64,000 nucleotides of DNA from Synechococcus sp. NB0720_010 (GCF_023078835.1 NZ_CP090898.1:496001-560000), one strand, 5' to 3'. Shown: positions 53,594 to 64,000, counted from the stretch's first letter. Translations and numbers: made by a program. Notes: generated by a model not told the origin, from the letters alone.

Positions 53594-56500
53594 ATGTTCA
53601 CGCAGGTCCGCTCCGCCTCCCGCCGCGTCAGCCCTGCGGAGGTGAACGGACGTGCCGTGATGAAGGCCGTCTACGTGGTGCTGGAGCCGCAGTACCAAAA
53701 CGCGCTGACCCAGGCCGCCACCTCCCTGAACGACCAGAACGGTCCCCTGGCGGTTGATCTCAGCGGCTACTTGATTGAAGAACTGCGCGATCCCCAGAAC
53801 TATGCGGACTTCTGCGCGGACATCGCTGAAGCCGACGTTTTCATCGCCTCGCTGATCTTCATTGAGGATCTCGCCCAGAAGGTCGTCGATGCCGTCGCAC
53901 CGCACCGCGACCGGCTCAAGGCGGCTGTGGTCTTCCCCTCCATGCCGGAGGTGATGCGCCTGAACAAGCTGGGCAGCTTCTCCATGGCCCAGCTTGGCCA
54001 GAGCAAGTCGGCCATCGCCGGCTTCATGAAAAAGCGCAAGGAGGCCGGCGGCGCTGGCTTCCAGGACGCGATGTTGAAGCTGCTCAACACCCTCCCGACG
54101 GTGTTGAAGTACCTGCCGGTGGAGAAGGCCCAGGACGCCCGCTCCTTCATGCTCAGCTTCCAGTACTGGCTGGGCGGAACCCCGGACAATCTCCGGAACT
54201 TCCTGTTGATGCTGGCGGACAAGTACGTCTTCCCCCGCAGCAGCGACAACCGCCCCGAGATCCAGGTGGCCGACCCCGAGGTCTTCCCCGATCTGGGCAT
54301 CTGGCACCCCCTGGCCCCCTCGATGTTCGAGGACCTCAAGGAGTACCTCAACTGGAATGCCAGCCGCCAGGACCTGAGCGAGAAAGCGCGCAAGGGCCCC
54401 GTCATTGGCCTGGTGCTGCAACGCAGCCACATCGTCACCGGTGATGAGGCCCACTACGTGGCGGTCATCCAGGAGATGGAGTACCGCGGCGCGACGGTCA
54501 TCCCCGTCTTCTGCGGCGGCCTGGACTTCACCAAACCGGTCAACGCCTTCTTCTATGACCCACTGAATCCCGACCAGCCTCTGGTGGACGGCGTGGTCTC
54601 CCTGACCGGTTTCGCCCTGGTGGGCGGCCCGGCCCGTCAGGACCACCCCAAGGCCATTGAGGTGCTCAAGAAGCTCAATCGCCCCTACATGGTGGCGCTG
54701 CCTTTGGTCTTCCAAACCACCCAGGAGTGGGAAGAGAGCGACCTGGGTCTGCACCCGGTTCAGGTGGCCCTGCAGATCGCCATCCCCGAACTCGATGGCG
54801 CGATCGAGCCGATCGTGCTCTCCGGCCGCGACGACGCCACCGGCAAGGCCCACACCCTGCAGGACCGGGTGGATGCCATCGCTGAGCGGGCCATCCGTTG
54901 GGCTTCCCTGCGGGTCAAGCCGCGCCCTGAGAAGAAGCTGGCGATCACTGTCTTCAGCTTCCCCCCCGACAAGGGCAACGTCGGCACGGCGGCCTACCTC
55001 GATGTCTTCGGCTCCATCCACCGCGTGATGGAGGAGATGCGCGCGAAGGGCTACGACGTCAGTGGCCTGCCCCGCACCTCCAAGGAGTTGATGGAAGCGG
55101 TGCTCCAGGACCCCGAGGCCCTCGAGGGTGCACCGGAGCTGGCCATCGCCCACCGCATGAGCGTCGAGGAGTACGAGCGCCTCACCCCCTATTCCGAACG
55201 GCTGGAGGAGAACTGGGGCAAGCCCCCCGGCAACCTCAACAGCGACGGCACCAACCTCCTGATCTTTGGTCGCCACTTCGGCAACGTCTTTGTCGGCGTT
55301 CAGCCCACCTTTGGCTACGAAGGTGATCCGATGCGGCTGCTCTACTCCCGTAGTGCCAGCCCCCACCACGGCTTTGCCGCTTACTACACCTATCTCGAAA
55401 AGGTCTGGGGCGCCGACGCCGTCCTGCACTTCGGCACCCACGGCTCCCTGGAGTTCATGCCCGGAAAGCAGATGGGCATGAGCGAGACCTGTTACCCCGA
55501 CTCGCTGATCGGCGCCCTGCCGAACCTCTACTACTACGCCGCCAACAACCCCTCGGAAGCCACCATCGCCAAACGGCGCGGCTACGCCGAGACCATCTCC
55601 TACCTGACCCCCCCTGCGGAGAACGCCGGCCTCTACAAGGGCCTCAAGGAGCTGGGTGAACTGGTGGGCTCCTACCAGCAGCTACGCGAAAGCTCCCGGG
55701 GTATCCAAATCGTCAACGCCGTTGTTGAGACCGCCCGTCAGTGCAACCTCGACAAGGACGTCGAGCTGCCCGAGGTGGATGCCTCTGAGCTGGACCTCGA
55801 CGGACGCGATGGCGTGGTTGGCGCGGTCTACCGCCAGCTGATGGAGATCGAGAGCCGTCTGCTGCCCTGCGGTCTGCACACCATCGGCAAGCCCCCCACC
55901 GCCGAAGAAGCGATCGCCACCTTGGTGAACATCGCTGCACTGGAGCGCGAGGAAGAGGGCATTCGCTCCCTGCCTGGCCTGCTGGCCGAGAGCAAGGGCC
56001 GCACGATCGCCGAGGTCTACCAGGGCAACGACGACGGTGTGCTCGCCGATGTGGAGCTCAACCGCGTCATCACCGAGACCTCCCGTGCCGCCATCGGCGC
56101 CATGGTCAAGGCCGTGACCGGCAGCGACGGGCGAGTCACCCTGCGCCGCAACTTCGACTGGTTCTTCAACCTGCTGGAGCAATTCGGCTTCAAGCTCCCC
56201 AGCCCTTGGCTGAGTGCCTGCCGCAGCGCCGGATTCCCCGACGTAGACCAGGCCGAACTCGAGACCCTGTTCAAGTACCTGCAGTTCTGCCTCGAGCAGG
56301 TCTGCGCCGACCTTGAAATGGAGAGCCTGCTGAAGGCCCTCGACGGCGAGTACGTCCTGCCAGGACCCGGCGGCGATCCGATCCGCAACCCCAATGTGCT
56401 GCCCAGCGGCAAGAACCTGCACGCCCTCGACCCCCAGGCCATTCCCACCCGGGCAGCCGTCGCGGCAGCCAAGGTGGTCGTGGATCGCCTGATCGAGCGC

Positions 56501-57595
56501 CAGAAGGAAGAGCAAGGCACCTGGCCCGAAACCATCGCCTGCGTGCTCTGGGGCACCGACAACATCAAGACCTACGGCGAGTCCCTGGCCCAGATCCTCT
56601 GGTTCATTGGTGCCCGTCCTGTGCCCGATTCCCTGGGCCGGGTGAACAAGCTGGAGCTGATTCCGCTGGAAGACCTGGGCCGTCCCCGCGTCGATGTGGT
56701 GGTGAACTGCAGTGGCGTCTTCCGCGACCTGTTCATCAACCAAATGGCCTTGATTGACCAGGGCGTGAAGATGGCAGCCGAGGCCGATGAGCCCCTGGAG
56801 ATGAACTTCGTGCGCAAGCACGCCCAGGAGCAAGCGGAAAAAGAAGGCATCTCCCTGCGGGATGCGGCCACCCGGGTGTTCTCGAATGCCAGCGGCAGCT
56901 ACAGCTCCAACGTCAACCTGGCGGTTGAGAACAGCACCTGGGAAGAGGAGAACGAGCTGCAGGAGATGTACCTCTCCCGTAAGACCTTCGCCTTCAACGC
57001 CGACAACCCCGGCGAGATGAACCAGAAGCGTGAAGTGTTCGAGTCGGTGATGAAGACCGCCGATGTCACCTTCCAGAATCTGGATTCAGCGGAGATCTCC
57101 CTGACCGATGTCAGCCACTACTTCGATAGTGACCCCACCAAGCTGATCCAAGGCCTGCGGGACGACGGCAAGGCTCCCTCGAGCTACATCGCCGACACCA
57201 CCACCGCCAATGCCCAGGTCCGCTCCTTGAGCGAGACGATCCGCCTGGATTCGCGCACGAAGCTGCTCAATCCCAAGTGGTACGAGGGCATGCTCGACTC
57301 CGGCTACGAGGGCGTGCGCGAGGTGGCCAAGCGCCTCAACTTCACCCTGGGCTGGAGTGCCACCAGTGGTTCCGTTGACAACTTCGTCTACGAGGAAGCC
57401 AACGAGACCTTCATTAACGATCCGGAGATGCGCAAGCGTCTGATGGATCTCAACCCCCACAGCTTCCGCCGCATCGTCGGAACGCTGCTGGAGGTGAATG
57501 GCCGGGGCTACTGGGAGACCTCCGACGAGAACATCGAGCAACTCCAGGAGATCTACCAGCAGATCGAGGACCGCATCGAAGGCGTCACCGAGTAA
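53594..57595 (+). CDS. chlH: Magnesium chelatase subunit H
   Basis: ChlH is the porphyrin-binding catalytic subunit of magnesium chelatase, which with ChlI and ChlD inserts Mg2+ into protoporphyrin IX, the first committed chlorophyll step. The 1333-residue protein is the normal length. It contains [53 protein letters not shown] (near 615) and [19 protein letters not shown] (near 1100). ATG 53594 is chosen; the frame is open far upstream, but that stretch is antisense to dapB. No chlI or chlD is in the window. Confidence 0.96.
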   Translation: MFTQVRSASRRVSPAEVNGRAVMKAVYVVLEPQYQNALTQAATSLNDQNGPLAVDLSGYLIEELRDPQNYADFCADIAEADVFIASLIFIEDLAQKVVDAVAPHRDRLKAAVVFPSMPEVMRLNKLGSFSMAQLGQSKSAIAGFMKKRKEAGGAGFQDAMLKLLNTLPTVLKYLPVEKAQDARSFMLSFQYWLGGTPDNLRNFLLMLADKYVFPRSSDNRPEIQVADPEVFPDLGIWHPLAPSMFEDLKEYLNWNASRQDLSEKARKGPVIGLVLQRSHIVTGDEAHYVAVIQEMEYRGATVIPVFCGGLDFTKPVNAFFYDPLNPDQPLVDGVVSLTGFALVGGPARQDHPKAIEVLKKLNRPYMVALPLVFQTTQEWEESDLGLHPVQVALQIAIPELDGAIEPIVLSGRDDATGKAHTLQDRVDAIAERAIRWASLRVKPRPEKKLAITVFSFPPDKGNVGTAAYLDVFGSIHRVMEEMRAKGYDVSGLPRTSKELMEAVLQDPEALEGAPELAIAHRMSVEEYERLTPYSERLEENWGKPPGNLNSDGTNLLIFGRHFGNVFVGVQPTFGYEGDPMRLLYSRSASPHHGFAAYYTYLEKVWGADAVLHFGTHGSLEFMPGKQMGMSETCYPDSLIGALPNLYYYAANNPSEATIAKRRGYAETISYLTPPAENAGLYKGLKELGELVGSYQQLRESSRGIQIVNAVVETARQCNLDKDVELPEVDASELDLDGRDGVVGAVYRQLMEIESRLLPCGLHTIGKPPTAEEAIATLVNIAALEREEEGIRSLPGLLAESKGRTIAEVYQGNDDGVLADVELNRVITETSRAAIGAMVKAVTGSDGRVTLRRNFDWFFNLLEQFGFKLPSPWLSACRSAGFPDVDQAELETLFKYLQFCLEQVCADLEMESLLKALDGEYVLPGPGGDPIRNPNVLPSGKNLHALDPQAIPTRAAVAAAKVVVDRLIERQKEEQGTWPETIACVLWGTDNIKTYGESLAQILWFIGARPVPDSLGRVNKLELIPLEDLGRPRVDVVVNCSGVFRDLFINQMALIDQGVKMAAEADEPLEMNFVRKHAQEQAEKEGISLRDAATRVFSNASGSYSSNVNLAVENSTWEEENELQEMYLSRKTFAFNADNPGEMNQKREVFESVMKTADVTFQNLDSAEISLTDVSHYFDSDPTKLIQGLRDDGKAPSSYIADTTTANAQVRSLSETIRLDSRTKLLNPKWYEGMLDSGYEGVREVAKRLNFTLGWSATSGSVDNFVYEEANETFINDPEMRKRLMDLNPHSFRRIVGTLLEVNGRGYWETSDENIEQLQEIYQQIEDRIEGVTE

Positions 57596-57618
57596 TCCAG
57601 ACGTCCAACGGATCTCTC

Positions 57619-57648
57619 AAAGGCTGGTGGCCTCCACCAGCCTTTTTT
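57619..57648 (+). terminator. Rho-independent terminator after chlH
   Basis: A 9-bp perfect stem (GGCTGGTGG / CCACCAGCC, arms 57622-57630 and 57634-57642) with a 3-nt loop is followed by TTTTTTGT, 26 bp after the chlH stop. Confidence 0.9.
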
Positions 57649-57702
57649 GTGAATACGTTGGGTGGAAAGGATAGAGGAACGAATTTGAGCTCTGCAGGCG
57701 TC

Positions 57703-57957
57703 ATGAGTTTGAAATTCATCCTCAAGGATGATCCGCTGCTCCAAAAAGAGGTGAAGCAGTGCCAGAACCCTGCAGCAATCTGCGAGATGGCAAGAAAACT
57801 GGGGATCAAGCTGACGCAGGCTGACTTACTTCGCATCGAAGCCCAGACCACACTGTGTTTGACCGATGAAGAACTCGAACGGTGGTTTGAAACCCCATAT
57901 CACGAGCGCTTCTTAATCAGCCTGGAAGTCAAGCAACTGAATTTGGCGGCGAGATAA
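57703..57957 (+). CDS. Nif11-like domain protein
   Basis: The 84-residue protein starts MSLKFILKDDPLLQKEVKQCQNPAAICEMARKLGIKLTQADLL, which fits the Nif11 domain pattern (short helix, then A..A...G....DL). In picocyanobacteria Nif11 domains serve as leader peptides of lanthipeptides, but this one lacks a Gly-Gly cleavage site and a Cys/Ser/Thr core, so it is probably a stand-alone protein. ATG 57703 is preferred over a start at 57649 inside the chlH terminator region. It is convergent with the giant repeat gene. Confidence 0.65.
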   Translation: MSLKFILKDDPLLQKEVKQCQNPAAICEMARKLGIKLTQADLLRIEAQTTLCLTDEELERWFETPYHERFLISLEVKQLNLAAR

Positions 57958-57964
57958 ACGGGAA

Positions 57965-60900
57965 TCAGCCGTACTCACTGGCAACTGGAACAGGATCGAA
58001 GGGCTCTGCCATATCAGGAGGCATGAGTTCGTCAAAGGTCAGATCGAGGGCGGCGATCAGGTCAGCAGCATCGGCATTGCCCTGATCATCAATCTGGATG
58101 TCGACAGGCGAATCGGGATCGAGATCGTTGATCTGCTCAGAGAGCAAGTTGAAGACCTCCTGCTCGATCGCACCGTACTCATCAGCGGAAAGAGCATTGG
58201 CATTGAGGTAGTCGTTGACCGCAAGGTCAAGGCCACTGGCAAATTCCGATTGCGAGAGGTCCCCATTGCCGTCGAGGTCGCCGGCGCTGTGCATACTCTC
58301 GAGGTAGCTGCTCACCAAATCCTCGACGGAGCTGACCGCGGACGAGTCAACCGCGATGGGCTCCACCACAATTTCGGCCCGATCAACAGAAGCGACAGCA
58401 AAGGCCACGTCCTCCGCCAGGCCTGTGGTGCCGTCGTCATAGGTCACAGTCATCTGGCCATAAACCTGAACGTCGCCATCGGCGGCTGCATAGGAAGCGC
58501 TATCGGCGTCGTACTCCAGGGCAATGGATTCGATGCCCCAGTGATCAAGGCCGTAGAACTCGCCCTCTTGCTGAATACCGTCGATGTTCAGGTCCTGCCA
58601 AACACCGAAATACTCCCAGGCATCATCACTGGCATCCAAGAAGCCGTCACCAGTGCTGTCGAAGTAAGCGGCAAGAGCCTGCATATCACTCAGGACAGCA
58701 GGATCATCACCCCACATCGTGAAGACAAATTCCTTGGGCTCTGCGATTAAGCCATCTGCGTTGTAGTCGTAAACGAGCAGGCCGTCTGCTGGGGTAACCC
58801 AAGCAGCCAACTGGAAGATGCCTAAGGAGAAAGGTTCAGCGCTGGACTCAAGATGCAGATACTCAACCGTCGAATCTCGGTTGAGGTCAAGAACAACAGG
58901 GCCAACGGAGACGTCCAGCTCGTCGGACGTACCATCGGTGCCTTCCAGGACAACCGTTAGGGTCTCTGTAGCAGTGTCACCATCAGAGTCGATAGGCACG
59001 ATATTGACAGCGAAGGTGAGACCATCGGCATTCTGCTCATAAGAGTTAAATGCTGCATTAGTCAGATTGAGCCCGCCCTTTTCACCGATGTATTGAATAT
59101 CCACTTCTCTATAGAGGAGGGAGTAGTCAGTCACTGTGTGGCCTGCGCCTGTCACGATCACGGGAGGTGGGTCACCCGGATCAGGGTTGATGGCAACAAG
59201 ACCGGTATCGCCAATAGTGATTGTGGCACCCTCAAGAAGGCCAGAAACAATCCAGAAGCCTACAGATCCATCAGAATAGAACACCTCAACGGCAAGCCTG
59301 GTCGAGGAAATACCGCCGGTATACTTAGAGGTTTGAAACTCGAAGTCAGTGACAAACTCTGACGTAGGCGGATCAACAAGTCCATAGTCCGAGAAATAGC
59401 TAAAGACAATAGACTCTCCAGGATTAATGTTTTGATTCCCTCCAACAGCCCAGCCATTGGAACTGTTGTTAACATGACCGCTACCAGTAACGACCAAATC
59501 CAGGCCCGCGGAGTTGATATCGATATACTCATAAACAGGCTGGGGACCGCCAGCAGCAGGCGTCAAAGAGTCAACGTCAACCAGAACCTTCTCAGTAGGC
59601 AACGAATAGACCTCGATTGAATCAGGCCCGTCCGCATCCAAATAAACAGAAGAAACCAACGAGGGTGCTATTCCATTGTCGTAGTAGACATCAAAGGAGA
59701 AATCGTAGTCGCCTTCGTAGATGATGTTGGAGACAGAGAAAGCGGTTGATGTGCCACTAGTCAAAGAAACATCAATTGAAGCAGCGGACAAAAGGGGCGA
59801 TACAAGATCAGCACCATAACTCCAGTCATAAAATTGATATCCGTCCCATAGAACAGGAGTCGAAGAGCTGTTGTATGGTGCAGTCAAGGTGACAGTACCA
59901 ACAGGATTTGGCAAAGGTCCGTCATCTCCAAACTTGACGTTCCCTCCTAAATCCAACGTCGCACTCGATCCGCTCGATACATCTCCTTCCGAATCACTCG
60001 TCGCTGACACACTCGCTCTCAGCTCCACAAGATCATTCGCAAGCACTGCTAGATCTTCGATATACGCTCCGTCATACGTATCCATCTGGCTGTGGTCGAT
60101 CGCCATCGACTGCGTCAGCGTCACTACTCCGCTCGTGCTATTCACCTCAATCGTGAACGCCGTATTCCCTGCTGTAATGCCACCTTCTGTCGTCGAGGTC
60201 GATCCCGTGATCACTCCTCCTTCCTCATACAGACGGATCGCAACACCTCCACTCTCCAATCCAGATGCAGAGCCCTCCGGATAGGCACTGTCCAGGCTCA
60301 GCTCATAACTCACACTGCTTCCCACTCCAGCTCCGTCCGCTCCGTAATCACTCAGATTCCCGGTCGTAAACGCTCCCGAATAATCAACACTCGCAATCAA
60401 CGCACTCGCATTCGTGTCGCCAGCTCCCTGATCGCCGACGAAATTGCCATCGCTTAAGCCGCCGTCAAACGTCAGCAGCACTGGCTCCGTTCCGCTCACA
60501 GTCACACTTGGATTACCTGGTCCGTCATCTCCAAACTTGACGTTCCCTCCTAAATCCAACGTCGCACTCGATCCGCTCGATACATCTCCTTCCGAATCAC
60601 TCGTCGCTGACACACTCGCTCTCAGCTCCACAAGATCATTCGCAAGCACTGCTAGATCTTCGATATACGCTCCGTCATACGTATCCATCTGGCTGTGGTC
60701 GATCGCCATCGACTGCGTCAGCGTCACTACTCCGCTCGTGCTATTCACCTCAATCGTGAACGCCGTATTCCCTGCTGTAATGCCACCTTCTGTCGTCGAG
60801 GTCGATCCCGTGATCACTCCTCCTTCCTCATACAGACGGATCGCAACACCTCCACTCTCCAATCCAGATGCAGAGCCCTCCGGATAGGCACTGTCCAGGC

Positions 60901-63900
60901 TCAGCTCATAACTCACACTGCTTCCCACTCCAGCTCCGTCCGCTCCGTAATCACTCAGATTCCCGGTCGTAAACGCTCCCGAATAATCAACACTCGCAAT
61001 CAACGCACTCGCATTCGTGTCGCCAGCTCCCTGATCGCCGACGAAATTGCCATCGCTTAAGCCGCCGTCAAACGTCAGCAGCACTGGCTCCGTTCCGCTC
61101 ACAGTCACACTTGGATTACCTGGTCCGTCATCTCCAAACTTGACGTTCCCTCCTAAATCCAACGTCGCACTCGATCCGCTCGATACATCTCCTTCCGAAT
61201 CACTCGTCGCTGACACACTCGCTCTCAGCTCCACAAGATCATTCGCAAGCACTGCTAGATCTTCGATATACGCTCCGTCATACGTATCCATCTGGCTGTG
61301 GTCGATCGCCATCGACTGCGTCAGCGTCACTACTCCGCTCGTGCTATTCACCTCAATCGTGAACGCCGTATTCCCTGCTGTAATGCCACCTTCTGTCGTC
61401 GAGGTCGATCCCGTGATCACTCCTCCTTCCTCATACAGACGGATCGCAACACCTCCACTCTCCAATCCAGATGCAGAGCCCTCCGGATAGGCACTGTCCA
61501 GGCTCAGCTCATAACTCACACTGCTTCCCACTCCAGCTCCGTCCGCTCCGTAATCACTCAGATTCCCGGTCGTAAACGCTCCCGAATAATCAACACTCGC
61601 AATCAACGCACTCGCATTCGTGTCGCCAGCTCCCTGATCGCCGACGAAATTGCCATCGCTTAAGCCGCCGTCAAACGTCAGCAGCACTGGCTCCGTTCCG
61701 CTCACAGTCACACTTGGATTACCTGGTCCGTCATCTCCAAACTTGACGTTCCCTCCTAAATCCAACGTCGCACTCGATCCGCTCGATACATCTCCTTCCG
61801 AATCACTCGTCGCTGACACACTCGCTCTCAGCTCCACAAGATCATTCGCAAGCACTGCTAGATCTTCGATATACGCTCCGTCATACGTATCCATCTGGCT
61901 GTGGTCGATCGCCATCGACTGCGTCAGCGTCACTACTCCGCTCGTGCTATTCACCTCAATCGTGAACGCCGTATTCCCTGCTGTAATGCCACCTTCTGTC
62001 GTCGAGGTCGATCCCGTGATCACTCCTCCTTCCTCATACAGACGGATCGCAACACCTCCACTCTCCAATCCAGATGCAGAGCCCTCCGGATAGGCACTGT
62101 CCAGGCTCAGCTCATAACTCACACTGCTTCCCACTCCAGCTCCGTCCGCTCCGTAATCACTCAGATTCCCGGTCGTAAACGCTCCCGAATAATCAACACT
62201 CGCAATCAACGCACTCGCATTCGTGTCGCCAGCTCCCTGATCGCCGACGAAATTGCCATCGCTTAAGCCGCCGTCAAACGTCAGCAGCACTGGCTCCGTT
62301 CCGCTCACAGTCACACTTGGATTACCTGGTCCGTCATCTCCAAACTTGACGTTCCCTCCTAAATCCAACGTCGCACTCGATCCGCTCGATACATCTCCTT
62401 CCGAATCACTCGTCGCTGACACACTCGCTCTCAGCTCCACAAGATCATTCGCAAGCACTGCTAGATCTTCGATATACGCTCCGTCATACGTATCCATCTG
62501 GCTGTGGTCGATCGCCATCGACTGCGTCAGCGTCACTACTCCGCTCGTGCTATTCACCTCAATCGTGAACGCCGTATTCCCTGCTGTAATGCCACCTTCT
62601 GTCGTCGAGGTCGATCCCGTGATCACTCCTCCTTCCTCATACAGACGGATCGCAACACCTCCACTCTCCAATCCAGATGCAGAGCCCTCCGGATAGGCAC
62701 TGTCCAGGCTCAGCTCATAACTCACACTGCTTCCCACTCCAGCTCCGTCCGCTCCGTAATCACTCAGATTCCCGGTCGTAAACGCTCCCGAATAATCAAC
62801 ACTCGCAATCAACGCACTCGCATTCGTGTCGCCAGCTCCCTGATCGCCGACGAAATTGCCATCGCTTAAGCCGCCGTCAAACGTCAGCAGCACTGGCTCC
62901 GTTCCGCTCACAGTCACACTTGGATTACCTGGTCCGTCATCTCCAAACTTGACGTTCCCTCCTAAATCCAACGTCGCACTCGATCCGCTCGATACATCTC
63001 CTTCCGAATCACTCGTCGCTGACACACTCGCTCTCAGCTCCACAAGATCATTCGCAAGCACTGCTAGATCTTCGATATACGCTCCGTCATACGTATCCAT
63101 CTGGCTGTGGTCGATCGCCATCGACTGCGTCAGCGTCACTACTCCGCTCGTGCTATTCACCTCAATCGTGAACGCCGTATTCCCTGCTGTAATGCCACCT
63201 TCTGTCGTCGAGGTCGATCCCGTGATCACTCCTCCTTCCTCATACAGACGGATCGCAACACCTCCACTCTCCAATCCAGATGCAGAGCCCTCCGGATAGG
63301 CACTGTCCAGGCTCAGCTCATAACTCACACTGCTTCCCACTCCAGCTCCGTCCGCTCCGTAATCACTCAGATTCCCGGTCGTAAACGCTCCCGAATAATC
63401 AACACTCGCAATCAACGCACTCGCATTCGTGTCGCCAGCTCCCTGATCGCCGACGAAATTGCCATCGCTTAAGCCGCCGTCAAACGTCAGCAGCACTGGC
63501 TCCGTTCCGCTCACAGTCACACTTGGATTACCTGGTCCGTCATCTCCAAACTTGACGTTCCCTCCTAAATCCAACGTCGCACTCGATCCGCTCGATACAT
63601 CTCCTTCCGAATCACTCGTCGCTGACACACTCGCTCTCAGCTCCACAAGATCATTCGCAAGCACTGCTAGATCTTCGATATACGCTCCGTCATACGTATC
63701 CATCTGGCTGTGGTCGATCGCCATCGACTGCGTCAGCGTCACTACTCCGCTCGTGCTATTCACCTCAATCGTGAACGCCGTATTCCCTGCTGTAATGCCA
63801 CCTTCTGTCGTCGAGGTCGATCCCGTGATCACTCCTCCTTCCTCATACAGACGGATCGCAACACCTCCACTCTCCAATCCAGATGCAGAGCCCTCCGGAT

Positions 63901-64000
63901 AGGCACTGTCCAGGCTCAGCTCATAACTCACACTGCTTCCCACTCCAGCTCCGTCCGCTCCGTAATCACTCAGATTCCCGGTCGTAAACGCTCCCGAATA
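57965..64000 (-). CDS. Giant repetitive secreted protein (RTX/T1SS-like), 5' end off window
   Basis: The frame is open from the stop at 57965 to the right edge: at least 2011 residues, with the N-terminus beyond 64000. The left two thousand bases encode a unique C-terminal part. This has beta-rich segments and several EF-hand-like acidic loops (DLNRDSTVEYLHL, DYNADGLIAEP, DSTGDGFLDASDD, DLNIDGIQQEGEF, DLDGNGDLSQSEF), and an acidic end. The rest is tandem 201-residue domains. They resemble RTX-adhesin (DUF5801/T1SS-143-type) domains with a VTLTQSMAIDHSQ core and an FGDDGP end. Lack of cysteine and calcium-type loops suggest type I secretion to the cell surface. GC is visibly lower than in neighbouring genes. 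Confidence 0.78.
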   Translation of the reverse strand, partial: YSGAFTTGNLSDYGADGAGVGSSVSYELSLDSAYPEGSASGLESGGVAIRLYEEGGVITGSTSTTEGGITAGNTAFTIEVNSTSGVVTLTQSMAIDHSQMDTYDGAYIEDLAVLANDLVELRASVSATSDSEGDVSSGSSATLDLGGNVKFGDDGPGNPSVTVSGTEPVLLTFDGGLSDGNFVGDQGAGDTNASALIASVDYSGAFTTGNLSDYGADGAGVGSSVSYELSLDSAYPEGSASGLESGGVAIRLYEEGGVITGSTSTTEGGITAGNTAFTIEVNSTSGVVTLTQSMAIDHSQMDTYDGAYIEDLAVLANDLVELRASVSATSDSEGDVSSGSSATLDLGGNVKFGDDGPGNPSVTVSGTEPVLLTFDGGLSDGNFVGDQGAGDTNASALIASVDYSGAFTTGNLSDYGADGAGVGSSVSYELSLDSAYPEGSASGLESGGVAIRLYEEGGVITGSTSTTEGGITAGNTAFTIEVNSTSGVVTLTQSMAIDHSQMDTYDGAYIEDLAVLANDLVELRASVSATSDSEGDVSSGSSATLDLGGNVKFGDDGPGNPSVTVSGTEPVLLTFDGGLSDGNFVGDQGAGDTNASALIASVDYSGAFTTGNLSDYGADGAGVGSSVSYELSLDSAYPEGSASGLESGGVAIRLYEEGGVITGSTSTTEGGITAGNTAFTIEVNSTSGVVTLTQSMAIDHSQMDTYDGAYIEDLAVLANDLVELRASVSATSDSEGDVSSGSSATLDLGGNVKFGDDGPGNPSVTVSGTEPVLLTFDGGLSDGNFVGDQGAGDTNASALIASVDYSGAFTTGNLSDYGADGAGVGSSVSYELSLDSAYPEGSASGLESGGVAIRLYEEGGVITGSTSTTEGGITAGNTAFTIEVNSTSGVVTLTQSMAIDHSQMDTYDGAYIEDLAVLANDLVELRASVSATSDSEGDVSSGSSATLDLGGNVKFGDDGPGNPSVTVSGTEPVLLTFDGGLSDGNFVGDQGAGDTNASALIASVDYSGAFTTGNLSDYGADGAGVGSSVSYELSLDSAYPEGSASGLESGGVAIRLYEEGGVITGSTSTTEGGITAGNTAFTIEVNSTSGVVTLTQSMAIDHSQMDTYDGAYIEDLAVLANDLVELRASVSATSDSEGDVSSGSSATLDLGGNVKFGDDGPGNPSVTVSGTEPVLLTFDGGLSDGNFVGDQGAGDTNASALIASVDYSGAFTTGNLSDYGADGAGVGSSVSYELSLDSAYPEGSASGLESGGVAIRLYEEGGVITGSTSTTEGGITAGNTAFTIEVNSTSGVVTLTQSMAIDHSQMDTYDGAYIEDLAVLANDLVELRASVSATSDSEGDVSSGSSATLDLGGNVKFGDDGPLPNPVGTVTLTAPYNSSSTPVLWDGYQFYDWSYGADLVSPLLSAASIDVSLTSGTSTAFSVSNIIYEGDYDFSFDVYYDNGIAPSLVSSVYLDADGPDSIEVYSLPTEKVLVDVDSLTPAAGGPQPVYEYIDINSAGLDLVVTGSGHVNNSSNGWAVGGNQNINPGESIVFSYFSDYGLVDPPTSEFVTDFEFQTSKYTGGISSTRLAVEVFYSDGSVGFWIVSGLLEGATITIGDTGLVAINPDPGDPPPVIVTGAGHTVTDYSLLYREVDIQYIGEKGGLNLTNAAFNSYEQNADGLTFAVNIVPIDSDGDTATETLTVVLEGTDGTSDELDVSVGPVVLDLNRDSTVEYLHLESSAEPFSLGIFQLAAWVTPADGLLVYDYNADGLIAEPKEFVFTMWGDDPAVLSDMQALAAYFDSTGDGFLDASDDAWEYFGVWQDLNIDGIQQEGEFYGLDHWGIESIALEYDADSASYAAADGDVQVYGQMTVTYDDGTTGLAEDVAFAVASVDRAEIVVEPIAVDSSAVSSVEDLVSSYLESMHSAGDLDGNGDLSQSEFASGLDLAVNDYLNANALSADEYGAIEQEVFNLLSEQINDLDPDSPVDIQIDDQGNADAADLIAALDLTFDELMPPDMAEPFDPVPVASEYG
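59916..64000 (-). repeat. Tandem array of 603-bp repeats in the giant protein gene
   Basis: The unit is 603 bp (201 codons). Complete units are 59916-60518, 60519-61121, 61122-61724, 61725-62327, 62328-62930 and 62931-63533; 63534-64000 is a partial seventh. By eye the units are identical, including third codon positions, and the antisense frames they contain also repeat identically. The left boundary is sharp, inside the codons for FGDDGP. The array continues beyond the window. Confidence 0.95.

Noticed and set aside
57703-57957. Nif11-like protein as a lanthipeptide precursor, possibly processed by TldD/TldE
   Set aside because: No Gly-Gly cleavage site, no Cys/Ser/Thr-rich core, no lanthipeptide synthetase nearby, and tldD/tldE are about 45 kb away.
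59871-63902. Plus-strand open frames of 147 and 121 codons repeating every 603 bp
   Set aside because: They are antisense shadows of the repeat protein, identical because the repeat DNA is identical; there is no sign of independent coding.
59916-64000. Long repeats as a possible CRISPR or mobile element array
   Set aside because: The units are 603 bp, contiguous, in frame and without spacers; they encode protein.

Overview
The window is a stretch of a cyanobacterial chromosome, most likely a Synechococcus/Cyanobium-type picocyanobacterium. It has high GC, densely packed genes, aerobic chlorophyll synthesis (acsF, chlH), the photosystem II subunit Psb30, a high-light-inducible protein, an adenosylcobalamin-dependent ribonucleotide reductase and many cyanobacteria-only small families (DUF2949, DUF2996, DUF3038/DUF4335, DUF3531, DUF6464, CPP1-like). 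No phage, insertion sequence, CRISPR or rRNA was seen. There is one tRNA, Ser-UGA.

Layout. Bases 1-9100 hold a truncated HAD phosphatase, recJ, psb30, a cysteine-cluster protein, a split GDT1-type transporter pair, a large RNB-family protein that has lost its catalytic residues, ubiX, two conserved unknowns and acsF. Bases 9200-18550 hold the tldD/tldE pair, fmt, a J-domain protein, a DEAD-box helicase, a TerC-DUF6464-unknown operon and two convergently overlapping unknowns. Bases 18600-27430 hold mfd, a small one-helix protein, a carboxyl-terminal protease, ispG, a family-4 uracil-DNA glycosylase, a VOC-fold protein and a class I aminotransferase. Bases 27460-31060 are a phosphonate-type ABC operon: phnD, two tiny membrane proteins, phnC and a double-length fused phnE, with two hairpins. 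Bases 31070-42500 hold a GDSL hydrolase, a group-3-like sigma factor, a DUF92 kinase-like protein, rsmE, an ABC ATPase, hslO, a CPP1-like protein, prfC, a methyltransferase and an MscS-family channel.

Bases 42600-57960 hold nrdJ, tRNA-Ser, several very small genes, a secreted Ntn hydrolase, the DUF4335/DUF3038 pair, apt, a FAD monooxygenase, an hli gene, dapB, chlH and a Nif11-like protein. Bases 57965-64000 are the most unusual part: the 3' end of a giant secreted repeat protein, with six complete and one partial 603-bp repeat that look identical at DNA level.

Functional links. acsF, chlH, psb30, hli and the CPP1-like gene serve chlorophyll synthesis and photosystem assembly. GTTACA motifs recur upstream of hli, chlH and the small gene at 22221, which could indicate shared light/RpaB control. 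The strongest leads are the identical-repeat giant protein, the degenerate RNB protein, the layout of the phosphonate operon and several long perfect inverted repeats in front of genes. All calls were made by reading the sequence, with no database search.
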